Shown here: positions 24,561 through 36,936 of the stretch, in pieces | Position numbering within the stretch: the first letter of the stretch is position 1 | Layout: each line of letters starts with the position of its first letter | Assembly (NCBI GenBank): GCA_029237695.1 | Contig: CM055267.1 | Location: 5,292,036 to 5,356,035, forward strand | DNA length: 64,000 bases | Direction of reading: 5' to 3' | DNA from: Conchocele bisecta | Lineage: Eukaryota > Mollusca > Bivalvia > Lucinida > Thyasiridae | The notes under the pieces: model-generated | What the model was told of the DNA's origin: nothing | Databases searched by the model: none | Seen by the model: only the letters and a program-made list of their open reading frames with translations | Program-made: the position numbers and the translations under genes

Positions 24561-27500
24561 TGGGGCAAAAAAGAGCTAGAGAGTGAGGAGGGTCGAAAAA
24601 CTAACAAATTTGAAAAATTACTCCGAAACTTGGCGAAACAGCTTGGAAATGATGTAAATAAGAAAATAAAAATTACATTTTTAAAATTGGTCCACAAATA
24701 AAAAATTTTTGGGGGAGGGTAGGTAAATAAACAAGAAACGAGGCAAAGCCACGAAGGCCAGGTTTTTTCCAAGCATGGACACTTGGATAACATAATTATA
24801 CCCATTTTTTGTAGACTGGGGCGAGGCATGGACATTAAAAAAATAGATATAGTAGATGGAAAAACTTTAACGAAAAAACTTTAACCGGACACACGGACGG
24901 ACGGACGTATGCCAAAATGCTGAGATATAGTATAACAAAAAAGTTTTAACCAAAAAATTTAACCAGACGTACGTTAAAAAGTTAACGTTGAAAATGGCTA
25001 AGTCAATTACGTAGAAATAATAGGTGAAGATAAAAAAAATGGTAACATGTTGGATAGTTGTATGTGGTAGGCACCCCTTGGTTATGAAGCTGTGAAAGTT
25101 TGGTGGTCCTAGGTGGTACAGTACCAAAGAAATGGACTTAAACACGAAAACTTAACATTGTAAACGCGAAAAGTTAACATTGAAAATGGGTAAGTCGACT
25201 GCGCGGAAAAAATGGGTCAAGTTCAAAAACAAGAAACGAGGCAAAGCCACGAAGGCCAGGTTTTTTCCAAGCATGGACACTTGGATAACATAATTATACC
25301 CACTTTTTGTAGACTAGATGGCCGTGGCCTGCATGTCGCGCCTTGGGGCAAGGCATGGACACTAAAAAAATAGATATAGTAGATGGAAAAATTTTAACGA
25401 AAAAACTTTAACCGGACACTCGGACGTATGGACGGACGGACGGACGGACGGACGGACGGACGGACGGGCGTATGCCAAAATGCCGACGATATCGCGCTTT
25501 CCGCAAGAGGGTGCAGTATCAAGGTAATGGGTGAAGCAGTTGCAGAGATATAGTACACGAAAAGATTTTAACAAATAAATTCAAAGTAATTTGACCTTGA
25601 CATTAATCACAGGGGCCGCACGGTTGGGGGTTAGAATGAAAATATGGATGATGATAAACACCCATGTGAAGTTTCAAGGTAATGGGCGAAGCAGTTGCAG
25701 AGATATAGTATAACGAAAAAGTTTTAACCAAACAATTTAACCAGACGTACGTTAAAAAGATAACGTTGAAAATGGCTAAGTCAATTACAAAATGTACGTA
25801 GAAATAATAGGTGAAGGTAAAAAAATGGTCACATGTTGGATAGTTGTATGTGGTAGGCACCCCTTGGTTATGAAGCTGTGAAAGTTTGGTGGTCCTAGGT
25901 GGTACAGTACCAAAGAAATGGACTTAAACACGAAAACTTAACATTGTAAACGCGAAAACTTAACATTGAAAATGGCTAAGTCGACTGCGCGGAAAAAATG
26001 GGTCAAGTTAAAAACAAGAAACGAGGTAAAGCCACGAAGGCCAGGTTTTTTCCAAGCATAGACACTTGGATAACATAATTATACCCACTTTTTGTAGACT
26101 AGATGGCCGTGGCCTGCATGTCGCGCCTGCGAGGCATGGACACTAAAAAAATAGATATAGTAGATGGAAAAACTTTAACGAAAAAACTTTAACCGAACAC
26201 GGACGTACGGACGGAAGGACGGACGTATGCCAAAATGCCGACGATATCGTGCTTTCCGCAAGCGTTTGCGACAATGAATGATGATAAACACCCATGTGAA
26301 GTATCACGGTAATGGGTGAAGCAGTTGCAGAGATATAGTACACGAAAAAACTTTAACAAAAAAATTCAAAGTAATTTGACCTTGACATTGGGCACAGGGG
26401 CCGCACGGTTGGGGGTTAGAATGAAAATATGGATGATTGAAAATTAAACACCCATTGTGAAGTTTTTCAAGGTATGGGTGAAGCAGTTGCAGAGATATAG
26501 TACAACAAAAAGAAAAAAACCAAAAAAACCACATTTAACCAGACGTACGTTAAAAACGGTTTAACGTTTGAAAATGGCTAAGTCAATTACGTAGAAATAA
26601 TAGGTGAAGGTAATAAAATAGTCACATGTTGGATAGTTGTATGTGGTAGTCACCCCTTGGTTATGAAGCTGTGAAAGTTGGTGGGCCTAGGTGGGTACAG
26701 TACCAAAAGAAATGACTTACTTTAAACACGAAAACTTAACATTGTAAATGCGAAAACTTAACATTGAAAATGGCTTAAGTCGACAGCGCGGAAAAAATGG
26801 GTGAAGTTAAAAAAAAAGAAACATGTTGGATAGTGATATGTGGTGGGCACCCCCTGATTATGAAGCTGTGAAAGTTTGGTGGTCCTAGGTGGTACAGTAC
26901 CAAAGAAATGGACTTAAACACGAAAACTTAACATTGTAAACGCGAAAACTTAACATTGAAAATGGCTAAGTCGACTGCGCGGAAAAAATGGGTGAAGTTA
27001 AAAACAAGAAACGAGGCAAAGCCACGAAGGCCAGGTTTTTTCCAAGCATGGACACTTGGATAACATAATTATACCCACTTTTTGTAGACTAGATACCCGT
27101 GGCCTGCATGTCGCGCCTTGGGGCGAGGTATGGACACTAAACAAGAGGGCCATGATGGCCCTAATTCGCCCACCTGACTCCATGAACACCAGAGGAGAAT
27201 GTGACATTGAGTTCATGTGTTTTAAAAAAATTGTGCTATTTTTAGATGGCGGTCATCTTGGATTAAGCGATGACTCATTTTACAAAATCTGAAAATGCTT
27301 CACCCAGCATCGGCCATGTGGTTCCTGAGAAAAAGACGTTCAAATCTTGAATAAATGGACCTTTTGGTGGCCATCATGGAAGACATAATCATCCGATTCC
27401 GACAAATATTGCACCAGAGTGATCGCCTCATTGATACCTTCAATTTGATATATGACATGACCATATTCAGTCAAAAATAAAATTTGACCCCAATTTGACC

Positions 27501-30500
27501 CCACGGGCCACGCCCATTTTTGACCCCGGGGTCACCATTTTAACAACTTTCAAAGAGCAATGTACATCGATCATTACTACCAAGTTTCGTCGAAATCCGG
27601 CTAGCGGTTCATGAGAAGAAGATTTTTTTAAGAATTTATGCTATTTTTAGACAGCGGCCATCTTGGATTAGCGATGACCTCCATTTTAACAAATCTGAAA
27701 AGGCTTCACCCATGGACCATAACTTTTAAGTTTGGCTACCATGGGCCAAGCGGTTCATGTGAAGAAGAATTTATGAAATCTCTAATAAAAGAACGACCTT
27801 TTGACATTTCGGCGGCCATCTTGGATGACATAACAATCCGATTTGGACAAAAAATGCACCAGAGTGATCGCCTCATTGATACCTTCGATTTGATATAACA
27901 TGACCATATTCGGTCTAAAAATAATTTGACCCCACGGGCCACGCCCATTTTTGACCCCGGGGTCACCATTTTAACAACTTTGAAAGAGCATTGTACATCG
28001 ATCATTCCTACCAAGTTTCGTCGAAATCCGGCTAGCGGTTCATGAGAAGAAGATTTTTTAAGGATTTACGCTATTTTTAGACGGCGGCCATCTTGGATTA
28101 GCGATGACCTCCATTTTAACAAATCTGAAAAGGCTTCACACATGGACCATAACTTTTAAGTTGGCTACCATGGGCCAAGCGGTTCATGTGAAGAAGAATT
28201 TTGAAATCTCTAATAAAAGAACGACCTTTTGACCTTTCGACGGCCATCTTGGATGACATAACAATCCGATTTCGACAGAAAATGCACCAGAGTGATCGCC
28301 TCATTGATACCTTCAATTTGATATATGACATGACCATATTCGGTCAAAAATAAAATTTGACCCCAATTTGACCCCATGGGCCACGCCCATTTTTGACCCC
28401 GGGGTCACCATTTTAACAACTTTGAAAGACCAATGTACATCGATCATTCCTACCAAGTTTCGTCGAAATCCGGCAAGCGGTTCATGAGAAGAAGATTTTT
28501 TAAGAATGTATGCTATTTTTAGACGGCGGCCATCTTGGATTAGCGATGACCTCCATTTTAACAAATCTGAAAAGGCTTCACCCATGGACCATAACTTTTA
28601 AGTTTGGCTACTATGGGCCAAGCTGTTCATGTGAAGAAGAATTTTGAAATCTCTAATAAAAGAACGACCTTTTGACCTTTCGGCGGCCATCTTGGATGAC
28701 ATAACAATCCGATTTCGAAAAAAAATGCACCAGAGTGATCGCCTCATTGATACCTTCAACTTGATATATGAAATGACCATATTCAGTCAAAAATAAAATT
28801 TGACCCCAATTTGACCCCACGGGCCACGCCCATTTTTGACCCCAGGGTCACCATTTTAACAAATTTGAAAGAGCAATGTACATCGATCATTCCTACCAAG
28901 TTTTGTCGAAATCCGGTTGGCGGTTCTTGAGAAGAAGATTTTTTAAGAATTTGTGCTATTTTTAGACGGCGGCCATCTTGGATTAGCGATGACCTCCATT
29001 TTAACAAATCTGAAAAGGCTTCACCCATGGACCATGACTTTTAAGTTTGGCTACCATGGGCCAAGCGGTTCATGTGAAGAAGAATTTTGAAATCTCTAAT
29101 AAAAGAACGACCTTTTGACCTTTCGGCGGCCATCTTGGATGACATAACAATCCGATTTCGAAAAAAAAAAATGCACCAGAAGTGATCGCCTCATTGATAC
29201 CTTCAATTTGATATATGAAATGACCATATTCAGTCAAAAATAAAATTTAGACCAATTTGACCCCACGGGCCACGCCCATTTTTTGACCCCAGGGTCACCA
29301 TTTTAACAACTTTGAAAGAGCAATGTACATCGATCATTCCTACCAAGTTTTGTCGAAATCCGGTTGGCGGTTCTTGAGAAGAAGATTTGTTAAGAATTTG
29401 TGCTATTTTTAGATGGCGGCCATCTTGGATTACATAATGACGTCATTTTAACAATTTTGTAATCCCCCTACCTAAGGACCATGACCATGAAGTTTGGTGA
29501 CTATAGACCCAATGGTTACCGAGGTGAAGACGTTTGAAAATGTTCACGGACGACGACGGACGCCGGACGCCGGACGCCGGACGACGGACGACGGACACAT
29601 TGCGGTAACAATAGCTCACATGAGCTTCGCTCAAGTGAGCTAAAAAATAGATATAGAAACAACTTTAACCAGACACACGGACGTACGGACGGACGTATGC
29701 GGAAATGCTGACGATATCGCGCTTTCCGCAAGCGGGTGCGACAATGATGATAAACACCCATGTGAAGTATGAAGGTAATGGGTGAAGCAGTTGCAGAGAT
29801 ATAGTACACGAAAAAACTTTAACAAACAAGAAACGAGGCAAAGCCACGAAGGCCAGGTTTTTTCCAAGCATGGACACTTGGATAACATAATTATACCCAC
29901 TTTTTGTAGACTAGATGGCCGTGGCCTGCATGTCGCGCCTTGGGGCGAGGCATGGACACTAAAAAAATAGATATAGTAGATGGAAAAACTTTAACAAAAA
30001 AACTTTAACCGGACACACGGACGTACGGACGTACGGACGGACGTATGCCAAAATGCTGACGATATCGCGCTTTCCGCAAGCGGGTGCGACAATGATGATA
30101 AACACCCATGTGAAGTATGAAGGTAATGGGTGAAGCAGTTGCAGAGATATAGTACACAAAAAAACTTTAACAAATAAATTCAAAGTAATTTGACCTTGAC
30201 ATTGCGCACAGGGGCCGCACGGTTGGGGGTTAGAGTGAAAATATGGTCGATGATAAACACCCATGTGAAGTTTGAAGGTAATGGGCGAAGCAGTTGCAGA
30301 GATATAGTATAACAAAAAAGTTTTAACCAAAAAATTTAACCAGACGTACGTTAAAAAGTTAACGTTGAAAATGGTTAAGTCAATTACGTAGAAACAATAG
30401 GTGAAGGTAAAAAAATGGTCACATGTTGGATAGTTGTATGTGGTAGGCACCCCTTGGTTATGAAGCTGTGAAAGTTTGGTGGTCCTAGGTGGTACAGTAC

Positions 30501-30798
30501 CAAAGAAATGGACTTAAACATGAAAAAATGGGTCAAGTTAAAAAAAAAAAGAAACATGTTGGATAGTTGTATGTGGTAGGCACCCCTTGGTTATGAAGCT
30601 GTGAAAGTTTGGTGGTCCTAGGTGGTACAGTACCAAAGAAATGGACTTAAACACGAAAACTTAACATTGTAAACGCAAAAACTTAACATTGAAAATGGCT
30701 AAGTCGACTGCGCGGCAAAAATGGGTCAAGTTAAAAAAAAAGTAACATGTTGGATAGTGATATGTGGTGGGCACCCCTTGATTATGAAGCTGTGAAAG
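24561..30798. repeat. Complex repeat block: ACAAGAAACGAGGCAAAGCC family, several partial copies
   Basis: At least five starts of one element are visible (near 24,730, 25,218, 26,012, 27,003 and 29,824), each reading ACAAGAAACGAGGCAAAGCC then GGTTTTTTCCAAGCATGGAC and, in most, GATGGCCGTGGCCTGCATGT. Bodies carry GGAC microsatellites (25,425-25,465) and a shared segment (TTTGACCTTGACATT, GATGATAAACACCCATGTGA, GCAGTTGCAGAGATATAGTA). No clean 3' end is seen. Another element is nested at 27,140-29,646. The block runs into the assembly gap, and 26,440-26,830 shows one-base indels and duplicated letters. Confidence 0.7.
27140..29646 (+). mobile_element. Minisatellite-cored element, ACAAGAGGGCCATGATGGCC family, about 440-bp units
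   Basis: Starts ACAAGAGGGCCATGATGGCC (a GGGCCAT/ATGGCCC hairpin) and ends TAGCTCACATGAGCTTCGCT then CAAGTGAGCTAAAAAA, after a GACGACGG microsatellite. Units of about 440 bp repeat at GCGGCCATCTTGGATTAGCG (near 27,652; 28,085; 28,527; 28,970). It interrupts the surrounding family exactly between GGACACTAA and TAGATATAG, the undisturbed sequence elsewhere being GGACACTAAAAAAATAGATA. A sister copy is at 31,557-32,773. Confidence 0.75.
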
Positions 30799-31298
30799 NN
30801 NNNNNNNNNNNNNNNNNNNNNNNNNNNNNNNNNNNNNNNNNNNNNNNNNNNNNNNNNNNNNNNNNNNNNNNNNNNNNNNNNNNNNNNNNNNNNNNNNNNN
30901 NNNNNNNNNNNNNNNNNNNNNNNNNNNNNNNNNNNNNNNNNNNNNNNNNNNNNNNNNNNNNNNNNNNNNNNNNNNNNNNNNNNNNNNNNNNNNNNNNNNN
31001 NNNNNNNNNNNNNNNNNNNNNNNNNNNNNNNNNNNNNNNNNNNNNNNNNNNNNNNNNNNNNNNNNNNNNNNNNNNNNNNNNNNNNNNNNNNNNNNNNNNN
31101 NNNNNNNNNNNNNNNNNNNNNNNNNNNNNNNNNNNNNNNNNNNNNNNNNNNNNNNNNNNNNNNNNNNNNNNNNNNNNNNNNNNNNNNNNNNNNNNNNNNN
31201 NNNNNNNNNNNNNNNNNNNNNNNNNNNNNNNNNNNNNNNNNNNNNNNNNNNNNNNNNNNNNNNNNNNNNNNNNNNNNNNNNNNNNNNNNNNNNNNNNN
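30799..31298. other. Assembly gap, 500 N
   Basis: Exactly 500 N, a conventional placeholder length, so the true size is unknown. It lies in the FBF1 intron between the 33.7-kb and 23.5-kb exons, where splice phase shows that an exon is missing. It sits inside a repeat block, the likely cause of the break. Confidence 0.99.
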
Positions 31299-31479
31299 GG
31301 GATTGATTTCATTGTCTGAGGGCTCCAGATAAGGAATTAGTAATTGAGTATTTTCACTCCATCATTTCTGAAGCAATTGGGTATTTCAAAATTTCAATTG
31401 GGTAAAATAAAATCTCACTACTGTTTACGCATCAACAGACAGCAATTATTGAATTAGTTTGCTTTGAAATGAAAACATA

Positions 31480-31550
31480 TATTGGCATTTCATTAGAATT
31501 GTCTCCTTGGAGACAATTCTAATGAAATACAGAGATGTGTTTTCATGAAA
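31480..31550. repeat. Fold-back hairpin (ATTTCATTAGAATTGTCTCC)
   Basis: ATTTCATTAGAATTGTCTCC is followed by TTGGAGACAATTCTAATGAAAT, a near-perfect hairpin with almost no loop. Imperfect outer arms extend it (GAAATGAAAACATAT / ATGTGTTTTCAT). The inner arm is shared with the hairpin at 36,330-36,415, so it is a dispersed fold-back family. Confidence 0.75.
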
Positions 31551-31556
31551 AATAAG

Positions 31557-32773
31557 ACAAGAGGGCCATGATGGCCCTAATTCGCTAACCTGACTCCATG
31601 AACACCAGAGGAGAATGTGACAGTGAGTTCATGTGTTTTAAAAAAATTGTTCTATTTTTAGATGGCGGTCATCTTGGATTAAGCGATGACTCTCATTTTA
31701 CCAAATCTGAAAATGCTTCACCCAAGGATCTTAACTTCCTATGAAGTTTGGCCCGCATCGGCCATGTGGTTCCTGAGAAAAAGAAGTTCAAAATCTTGAA
31801 TAAATGGACCTTTTGGTGGCCATCATGGATGACATAATCATCCGATTCCGACAAATATTGCACCAGAGCAATCGCCTCATCGATACCTTCAATTTGATAT
31901 ATAACATGACCATATTCGGTCAAAAATAAAATTGGACCCCAATTTGACCCCACGGGCCATGCCCATTTTTGACCCCGGGGTCACCATTTTAACAACTTTG
32001 AAAGAGCATTGTACATCGATCATTCCTACCAAGTGTCGTCGTAATCCGGCTAGCGGTTTATGAGAAGAAGATTTTTTAAGAATTTCTGCTATTTTTAGAC
32101 GGCGGCCATCTTGGATTAGCGATGACCTCAATTTTAACAAATCTGAAAAGGCTTCACCCATGGACCATAACTTTTAAGTTTGGCTACCATGGGCTAAGCG
32201 GTTCATGTGAAGAAGAATTTTGAAATCTCTAATAAAAGAACGACCTTTTGGCCTTTCGGCGGCCATCTTGGATGACATAACCATCCGATTTCGACAAAAA
32301 ATGCACCAGAGTGATCGCCTCATTGATACCTTCAATTTGATATATGACATGACCATATTCAGTCAAAAATAAAATTTGACCCCAATTTGACCCCACGGGC
32401 CATGCCCAGTTTTGACCCCGGCGTCACCATTTTAACAACTTTCAAAGAGCATTGTACATCGATCATTCCTACCAAGTTTTGTCGAAATCTGGCTGGCGGT
32501 TCTTGAGAAGAAGATTTTTGAAGAATTTGTGCTATTTTTAGACGGCGGCCATCTTGGATTACATAATGACGTCATTTTAACAATTTTGTAGTCCCCCTAC
32601 CTAAGGACCATGACCATGCAGTTTGGTGACTATAGGCCCAATGGTTACTGAGGAGAAGAAGTTTGAAAATGTTCACGGACGACGGATGGACGACGGACGA
32701 CGGACGAGGACGACGGACGGACACATTGCGGTAACAATAGCTCACATGAGCTTCGCTCAGGGGAGCTAAAAAA
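31557..32773 (+). mobile_element. Minisatellite-cored element, ACAAGAGGGCCATGATGGCC family, second copy
   Basis: Start and end match the 27,140-29,646 copy. A GACGGACGACGG microsatellite lies at 32,675-32,725 just before the 3' hairpin (CTCACATGAGCTTCGCTCAG). It has about two and a half of the 440-bp units. It starts a few bases after the fold-back hairpin. Confidence 0.75.
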
Positions 32774-33314
32774 AATGCTATATTTGTGGTTTGTTTATTG
32801 TTTTCTGCAGCATGATACAGGTACCACAAAATTATTATTGCTTTTTTATACTCGCTACTTCGTATTTCTATTGGGTTTTTCGGCAATTTTAATTGGGTAT
32901 TTACGCAAATACGCAGCTTATCTGCACCTCTGTTGTCTGATTATACCAAAATCGTATTTGTATTGCCCTCATGCTAAAAGGCATCAAATATTATCACAAT
33001 CGGTCAAGGGATTATAACTTATAACAAATAATACAGTTACTAGTGACAGCTTGATGACTTTAACTTTAGGAATTTGGACACAACGAAGCAGCATGTATAG
33101 AGACTGTCAGACATACACAGTTATACATGAGCTCCAAGACAGGGTTTTCCAAATTGTTGTTGTAGTATCATGATCAGTCAAGGGATTAAGAAGTTATTGG
33201 AAGAACAAACAGGAAATGCGGCCTGACAGCAAGAATGCGGGGCGGGGTTAACACGAAAGTCGTAACACACAAATATAATTGCACGTTACAGTAATAGTGG
33301 CCCGAGAATGTCCC

Positions 33315-33555
33315 ATATGAGACACGCCAAGTGATTTTCTACCTAAGAACATGTGCGATATCTTTGCAAAATTTACAATATTTTCCGTAAATGAAGTCGA
33401 AAGTTGACAGAATTTTCAGAGCATTTGCTATGAAGATTTTGTCAACTTTTGACGTCATTTACAGAAAATATCACAGTTTCTGTAAATATATTTCATGAAA
33501 AATCGCACATGTTCTTAGGTACAAAATCACATGGCGTGTATCATATGTATCAAGT
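33315..33555. mobile_element. Fold-back MITE, about 240 bp
   Basis: The two halves are inverted. CACGCCAAGTGATTTTCTAC, CTAAGAACATGTGCGATAT and TCGAAAGTTGACAGAATTTT on the left are answered by AGATTTTGTCAACTTTTGAC, TCGCACATGTTCTTAGGTAC and ATCACATGGCGTG on the right. Related half-copies lie at 36,740-36,860 and inside the 58,972-60,447 element (59,730-59,860). Confidence 0.75.
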
Positions 33556-33678
33556 GTCCAAATAAATAAATAATCTTTCAAGTTGTATTTAAATTGTCGC
33601 AAGTTGAAGAAACTAGGACAGACATTTTGACGTAAAGAATAATTACGTTGGGACTGTACAACACAGTAGGGAACTCAC

Positions 33679-33786
33679 CCCTGGCCTGTCTTACTGAGGG
33701 AGGAGAGGGGGGCGGAGAATATTTCCTCCATCAGGTGGTCGCGGGCGACGCCCCCACCCCCGAACACCGGTGACTCCGTCTTGGTG
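33679..33786 (-). CDS. FBF1: FBF1 orthologue, short internal exon
   Basis: Acceptor GCCGTTGCAG precedes 33,786 and donor GTGAGT follows 33,679. The 108 bases are open in only one frame, which begins with the last base of a split codon and ends with two bases of the next. The peptide includes TKTESPVFGGGGVARDHLM and EEIFSAPLSSLSKTGQ. The first split codon joins CG from the 36,937 donor to C here, giving Arg, so the junction is in phase. The exon is GC-rich in an AT-rich setting. I do not recognise a named domain; membership rests on phase, strand, composition and position between clear FBF1 exons. Confidence 0.7.
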
Positions 33787-33789
33787 CTG

Positions 33790-34378
33790 CAACGGCAAGT
33801 CTACACTAGTCTACGGCTAAAGCTACTGCCTACAGCTACAGATGGCTATACTGTTAGGATGACTGACGTGTTGGCCAATTGTCTTCGACTGGCAGATAGG
33901 TGGTTTGTTAGAAGCTATATATATATCACACGTGAGCTTTTTTACCATGTTATATCTTGTGCCCATGCTTATAAGAAACTTTTTGTGTACATAAAAACTT
34001 GGTTCTCATGCTCAAAATATGTAGTTATATTCACATAAACTATTCTGTTATTACTGGGACGGAATAATTTGTGTAATTAGTTACTTTCGTCATTACTTCA
34101 ATGAAATGATAAAAAAATAATACAAAACACAATGGGTACATTCAGCACAACATATGATACACTGTCCAACAAGGGCATCGCTATCACTACGCTAATTACA
34201 ATGAATCGCTTTCCTCAAGCGTGCTCGACAGAAACTATATATTCAGCCCTGAAATCAGAATAATCCTCATCTGATAACAGGTACTCACTTGGCCCCCTCC
34301 TAAAAGCAGTAGGATCAGTAATAATCTTACTACTTTATAATAGGCAATAGCTCCCCGGTAACAAAAGAGACAAAGTTA
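33790..34378. other. FBF1 intron, nothing recognised
   Basis: AT-rich intron sequence without array or terminal repeats. The 85-codon plus frame at 33,781-34,038 is without recognisable features. Confidence 0.4.
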
Positions 34379-35864
34379 ACTAGAAATGTGGCCTGTCGGC
34401 ACACAAATGCCCCCGCTGGCAGCCAAAGAAAACGAGGCATATTTGAAAACACAGAGGGCCAGAGAAGCATGGATCTGTTGTCACAGCATGATAGCAGACC
34501 TTCAGAGCAATGGGTGTGTGAAATATCAAGCAGATCAATGCAAGGAAACAGACATTATAAGACACCCAAGTTTCGAACACACCAAGTATGTGACATTGAC
34601 CCTGCGCTTAGCGGGGGTGGGACGATAGTGGATTTGTCACAGGGTGGTAGAGGACCATTAAAGCAATGCGTGTGTGAAATATCAACCATGAAAGGAAACA
34701 GTTTGTTTGTTTGTTTGTGTATTGGTGTTTAACGGCCTATCAACAGCTAAGGTCATGTAAGGCCGGGCAAACAGGTTCGATCCCGTTTTAACCTGCTGCA
34801 TTGGGGGGAAAATTCCAAAATCAGAACTGAATATTTACATCGAGAAACAATATATTCAGCCCTGAAATTAGAATAACCTGACCTAGTGGCAGGTCCATAC
34901 CACACCAAAGTCACTTGGCCCCTTCCCCTAAAATAGGATTACGAATAATCGTAATACTCACATAAGGGGTATAACCAGATTCAACTGTCACATACAAAAT
35001 GCCAAAGACGTATGTGAGGGCCAAACCAGGTCTCCAGTCGGGATTCCGGTAAGGATGAACCCCGATCGTTAAATTACCCATCGCGTGCTCCCACCTGCCA
35101 CCCACTGCAGGAAACAGACAATATAAGACATTTACCCGAGCGATAAGGTTTCAAATGCGCCAAGTATGTGACGACCCTGGACTTAGAAGGGGCGGGACGA
35201 TCATGGATTTTTCACAGGGCGATAGAGGACCATTAGAGCAATGCATGTGAGAAATATCAAGCAGATCCGTGCAAGGAAACTGAAATTATAAGACATTTAC
35301 CTGAGCGTTAAGGTTTCAAATGCACCAAGTATGTGACCTTGACCCTGGGCTTAGCGGGGGCGGGACAAATGTGGATTTGTCACAGGACGGTAGAGGACCA
35401 TTGGAGCAATGCGTGTGCGAAATGTGAAGCAGATCCAAGCAAGAAACAGAAATTATAAGCCATTTACCCGAGCGTTAAGGTTTCAAATGCACCAAGTATG
35501 TGACCTTAACCCTGGGCTTAGCGGGGGCAGGATGATCGTGGATTTGTCACAGGGCGGTAGAGGACCATTGGAGCAATGCGTGTGTGAAATGTGAAGCAGA
35601 TCCGAGCAAGGGAACAGAAATTATAAGCCATTTACCCGAGCGTTAAGGTTTCGAACGCACCAAGTCTGTGACCTTGACCCTGGGCTGAGCGGGGTTGGGA
35701 CGAATGTGGATTTGTCACAGGGCAGTAGAGGACCATTGGAGCAATGCGTGCGTGAAATGTGAAGCAGATACGCCATTTACCCGAGCGTTAATCTTTCGGG
35801 ACGGACGTACGGACGCCGTTAACACTATATGCCCCCCTTACCATTCGGTGGCGGGGCATAAAAA
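34379..35864 (+). mobile_element. Minisatellite-cored element, ACTAGAAATGTGGC family, second copy, with SINE insertion
   Basis: Start and 3' hairpin (ATGCCCCCCTTACCATTCGG, GGGGCATAAAAAC) match the nested element at 20,406-21,516, as do the 168-bp units. A GGACGGACGTACGGACG tract lies just before the hairpin (about 35,800-35,815). A retroposon has inserted at 34,702-35,108 inside a unit. Confidence 0.75.
34702..35108. mobile_element. SINE-like retroposon, copy 1, with 9-bp target duplication
   Basis: Bounded by AGGAAACAG at 34,693-34,701 and again at 35,109-35,117. One edge is a (GTTT)n run. It contains GGTTCGATCCC (34,774 onward), a match to the RNA polymerase III B-box consensus, about 60 bases after GGTGTTTAACGGCC. 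The other end reads CACCTGCCACCCACTGC. B-box position favours plus orientation, while the (GTTT)n edge would be a (CAAA)n tail in minus orientation, so I leave the strand open. The sibling copies have 11- and 13-bp target duplications. Confidence 0.65.
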
Positions 35865-36298
35865 CGTACCTTACCTGAGGGCCAAACAAGGCAAATCGTG
35901 ATTCCTATAAGGAGGAATCCCTACTGTTAATTTACGTTGTTGCGTTCGCCCGACCAACCACACACACACTTACCGGTATATAGTTACATGTATATACACC
36001 GACGCATTTTAACATGATGACAATTTACAGATTGTGGGGGATGTCCCCGACTCACCAGAGACCTATTACGGGGAGAATAAAAAACATGTTCACAAAAAAA
36101 TATATATTTCATTTATATGTTGTTAATAAAAGAATATGTTAATAGTTTCCAACAGTAGTTGTCGGTACAATGTGCTAATAGCCTAGACTGAAAGCGTGTG
36201 GTGCGTAGCTAACAAAATGTACTCAACCATGATTGCCACTGGCGAGTGTACTTCCAGATCAGCCAGCACAGCAGTGTAGATGATCAGGGGCTGCACTG
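35865..36298. other. FBF1 intron, nothing recognised
   Basis: No array, coding frame or clear terminal repeat. A short CACACACACACTTACCGG tract lies near 35,960. Confidence 0.35.
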
Positions 36299-36299
36299 T

Positions 36300-36506
36300 T
36301 TAACTCTTTGCGTGTATGTTATATTTCTCTCTGTAAATATGTCTTGAAATTTCATTAGAATTGAGTCCTCAGGACTCAATTCTAATGAAATTACAAGACA
36401 TATTCATGATATTTACGGGGAAAAATACAAGAAAATATGAAGAATTTTTGTCCGCTAGTTTTGAACTATTTATAGCCCACAAGTTTCCCAGCATGCAAAG
36501 AGTTAA
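36300..36506. mobile_element. TTAA-flanked MITE with central perfect hairpin
   Basis: Ends TTAACTCTTTGCGTG and CATGCAAAGAGTTAA give a TTAA target with CTCTTTGC/GCAAAGAG inverted repeats, a pattern of piggyBac-type MITEs. Inside (36,330-36,415) is a long hairpin: AATTTCATTAGAATTGAGTC, CTCAGGACTCAATTCTAATG, with outer arms GTAAATATGTCTTG / CAAGACATATTCATGATATTTAC. Confidence 0.7.
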
Positions 36507-36624
36507 TGGTCAATACCATGATTGTGAGGAGAATACAATGTACAGGTGGATGAGCACCTCGGCTCATGATTATACGACTTTCCTCTTCGGAGCACGTTCT
36601 CTGAATTCACACTCAAAATCATGC

Positions 36625-36705
36625 AGTTTGATTGGTCGAGACTGAGCACAGCTCAGCCTGTCGAGACTGAGCACAGCTCAGCCTCGACCAATCAAACTTC
36701 CTGAT
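36625..36705. repeat. Fold-back hairpin with duplicated CGAGACTGAGCACAGCTCAG
   Basis: TTTGATTGGTCGAGACTGAG and CTCAGCCTCGACCAATCAAA are inverted, around two direct copies of CGAGACTGAGCACAGCTCAG, itself containing GAGCTGTGCTC-like symmetry. A half-copy of the 33,315-33,555 MITE follows at 36,740. Confidence 0.65.
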
Positions 36706-36936
36706 TTCGAGCTTGAGAATGAAGTATGAGACATGTCATGTGATTTGGTACCTAAGAACATGTGCTATATCTCCTGATAAATATTTACAAAATTCACGAT
36801 ATTTTCCATAAATGATGTCGAAAGTTGACGAAATTTTGATATCAAATGCGGAATATAATTTTGTCATCTTTTGGAAATATAAGTGCAATAAGCATGTGCC
36901 CAGGTCTCCAATGGCCCTGTATGAAGGGTGTGTTAC

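Noticed and set aside
30747..31319. Frames spanning the N run
   Set aside because: They exist only because N was translated as unknown residues.
34774..34800. tRNA gene suggested by GGTTCGATCCC
   Set aside because: No complete cloverleaf or acceptor stem; the motif recurs in three retroposon copies with target duplications.
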